Source: Prolixibacteraceae bacterium
GTDB taxonomy: Bacteria; Bacteroidota; Bacteroidia; Bacteroidales; Prolixibacteraceae
Assembly (NCBI GenBank): GCA_023228025.1
Contig: JALOCD010000070.1
Span: 1-21,846 of the forward strand
Length of the DNA stretch: 21,846 nucleotides
Direction: 5' to 3'
Shown here: one piece after another, positions 20,929-21,846 of the stretch
Layout of the letters: each line of letters opens with the position of its first letter
How positions within the stretch are numbered: position 1 is the stretch's first letter
Program-made: the position numbers and the translations under genes
The notes under the pieces: model-generated
Seen by the model: the letters and a program-made list of their open reading frames with translations, nothing else
Databases searched by the model: none
What the model was told of the DNA's origin: nothing

Positions 20929-21846
20929 CTAGTTGTTCTCCGGTCTCAATTTCCTTACGGCAGCGCCTGCCCTCCACATCTCTGATTCGCGGAGTTCTTT
21001 GAGCTCTTCTTCCAGTTTGACGCGGTAGTCATCTTTGCTGTTGGAGTCGATGGAGCGCTGTGCTTCGTTACCGGCGGCGACTTCCTTGTAAAGTTCTGTG
21101 AAAACTGGCAAAGAGGCATCCCTGAATTTTTTCCACCAGTCAAGCGCGCCGCGTTGGGCAGTCGTTGAGCAGTTGGCATACATCCAATCCATGCCATTCT
21201 CAGCAACCAACGGCATCAAACTTTGTGTCAATTCTTCAACAGTCTCATTGAAAGCCTCAGATGGGGAATGACCATTCTTGCGCAGAACTTCGTATTGCGC
21301 GGCGAAAATTCCCTGGATGGCGCCCATCAACGTACCGCGTTCGCCGGTCAAATCCGAATAGACCTCTTTCTTAAAAGTAGTTTCGAACAAGTAGCCTGAT
21401 CCTACGCCAATACCCAGTGCAACAACCCGCTCCCATGCTTTGCCGGTTGCATCCTGGAAAATAGCATAGCTGGAGTTTAGTCCGCGACCTTGCAGAAACA
21501 TTCTGCGAAGGCTGGTTCCGGATCCCTTGGGGGCAACGAGAATAACATCTACATCAGTCGGAGGAATAATACCTGTGCGCTCTTTGTAGGTGATGCCGAA
21601 ACCGTGTGAAAAATAGAGGGCTTTCCCGGCAGTCAGGTGTTTTTTGACGGTTGGCCACAAAGTGATCTGACCAGCGTCTGAAAGCAGAAACTGAAGGATT
21701 GTTCCTCTTTGGCAAGCCTCTTCAATTTCAAAAAGATTTTTTCCGGGTACCCAACCATCGGCGATGGCCTTGTCCCAGGTTTTGGATGATTTTCTTTGTC
21801 CGATGATGACATTGAATCCGTTATCGCGGAGGTTGAGCGATTGTCC
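20929..21846 (-). CDS. ilvC: Ketol-acid reductoisomerase, N-terminus cut by window edge
   Basis: The frame is open from base 21846 to the stop at 20929, giving 305 codons; about 40 N-terminal residues, including the GxGxxG NADPH loop, lie outside. The visible part starts GQSLNLRDNGFNVIIGQRK. It contains YFSHGF, VDVILVAPKGSGTSLRRMFLQGRGLNSSYAI, then the KARI C-domain with DLTGERGTLMGAIQG (metal-binding D and E), EAFNETVEELTQSLMPLVAENGMDWMYANCSTTAQRGALDW and the SEMW...VRKLRPENN end seen in Bacteroides. The enzyme isomerises and reduces acetolactate or acetohydroxybutyrate for valine, leucine and isoleucine. It is the most upstream operon gene seen here. Its TAG stop abuts the gacgactag word tract. 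Confidence 0.96.
   Translation of the reverse strand, partial: GQSLNLRDNGFNVIIGQRKSSKTWDKAIADGWVPGKNLFEIEEACQRGTILQFLLSDAGQITLWPTVKKHLTAGKALYFSHGFGITYKERTGIIPPTDVDVILVAPKGSGTSLRRMFLQGRGLNSSYAIFQDATGKAWERVVALGIGVGSGYLFETTFKKEVYSDLTGERGTLMGAIQGIFAAQYEVLRKNGHSPSEAFNETVEELTQSLMPLVAENGMDWMYANCSTTAQRGALDWWKKFRDASLPVFTELYKEVAAGNEAQRSIDSNSKDDYRVKLEEELKELRESEMWRAGAAVRKLRPENN

Overview
The window looks like a chromosomal segment of a Bacteroidota bacterium, probably order Bacteroidales or a close marine/anaerobic relative. The evidence is the Bacteroides-like IlvC C-terminus, a DUF4369/TlpA lipoprotein, secreted sugar enzymes, A-rich start regions with little Shine-Dalgarno signal, and TAnnTTTG-type -7 promoter boxes upstream of several small genes. 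No rRNA, tRNA or CRISPR array was seen.

Layout. (1) 1-8723 is a carbohydrate/envelope region. It has two secreted proteins on the minus strand (a partial DUF4838/GH20b-like protein and an 808-residue putative glycoside hydrolase). Divergent from them are a Tat-type hydroxypyruvate-isomerase-family TIM barrel, a TlpA-like thioredoxin lipoprotein, a small DUF2721 membrane protein and an MFS transporter. (2) About 8850-13000 is an AT-rich accessory island. It holds a secreted peptidase-like gene split by a 205-bp MITE with an 8-bp target duplication. Three direct copies of a structured ~160-185-bp repeat follow, interleaved with an antitoxin whose toxin is reduced to a remnant, and an orphan HicB antitoxin with a 38-bp palindromic operator. 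A HEPN/MNT pair closes the island. (3) 13003-13656 is a secreted SGNH hydrolase, convergent with the next block. (4) 13769-21846 is a minus-strand branched-chain amino-acid operon in transcription order ilvC (partial) - leuA - leuC - leuD - cimA-like synthase - leuB.

How the genes work together. LeuA, LeuCD and LeuB form the complete route from 2-ketoisovalerate to 2-ketoisocaproate. IlvC supplies the valine/leucine and isoleucine precursors. The second synthase probably makes citramalate for isoleucine. The secreted hydrolases, isomerase-family enzyme and MFS carrier suggest sugar or sugar-acid scavenging, but no substrate can be named.

The most striking feature is the non-coding DNA. Nearly every gene junction, including those inside the leu operon, holds a long imperfect inverted repeat built from its own short word (acacagag, gacgactag, gagagttgagagtt, ttacaaatta, gagttat, aaaggataaagtac). 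Several of these begin exactly at, or contain, the stop codon of the preceding gene. The other points that most merit checking are the MITE-split gene, the structured repeats around decayed toxin-antitoxin modules, and a 205-bp hairpin element inside the leu operon.
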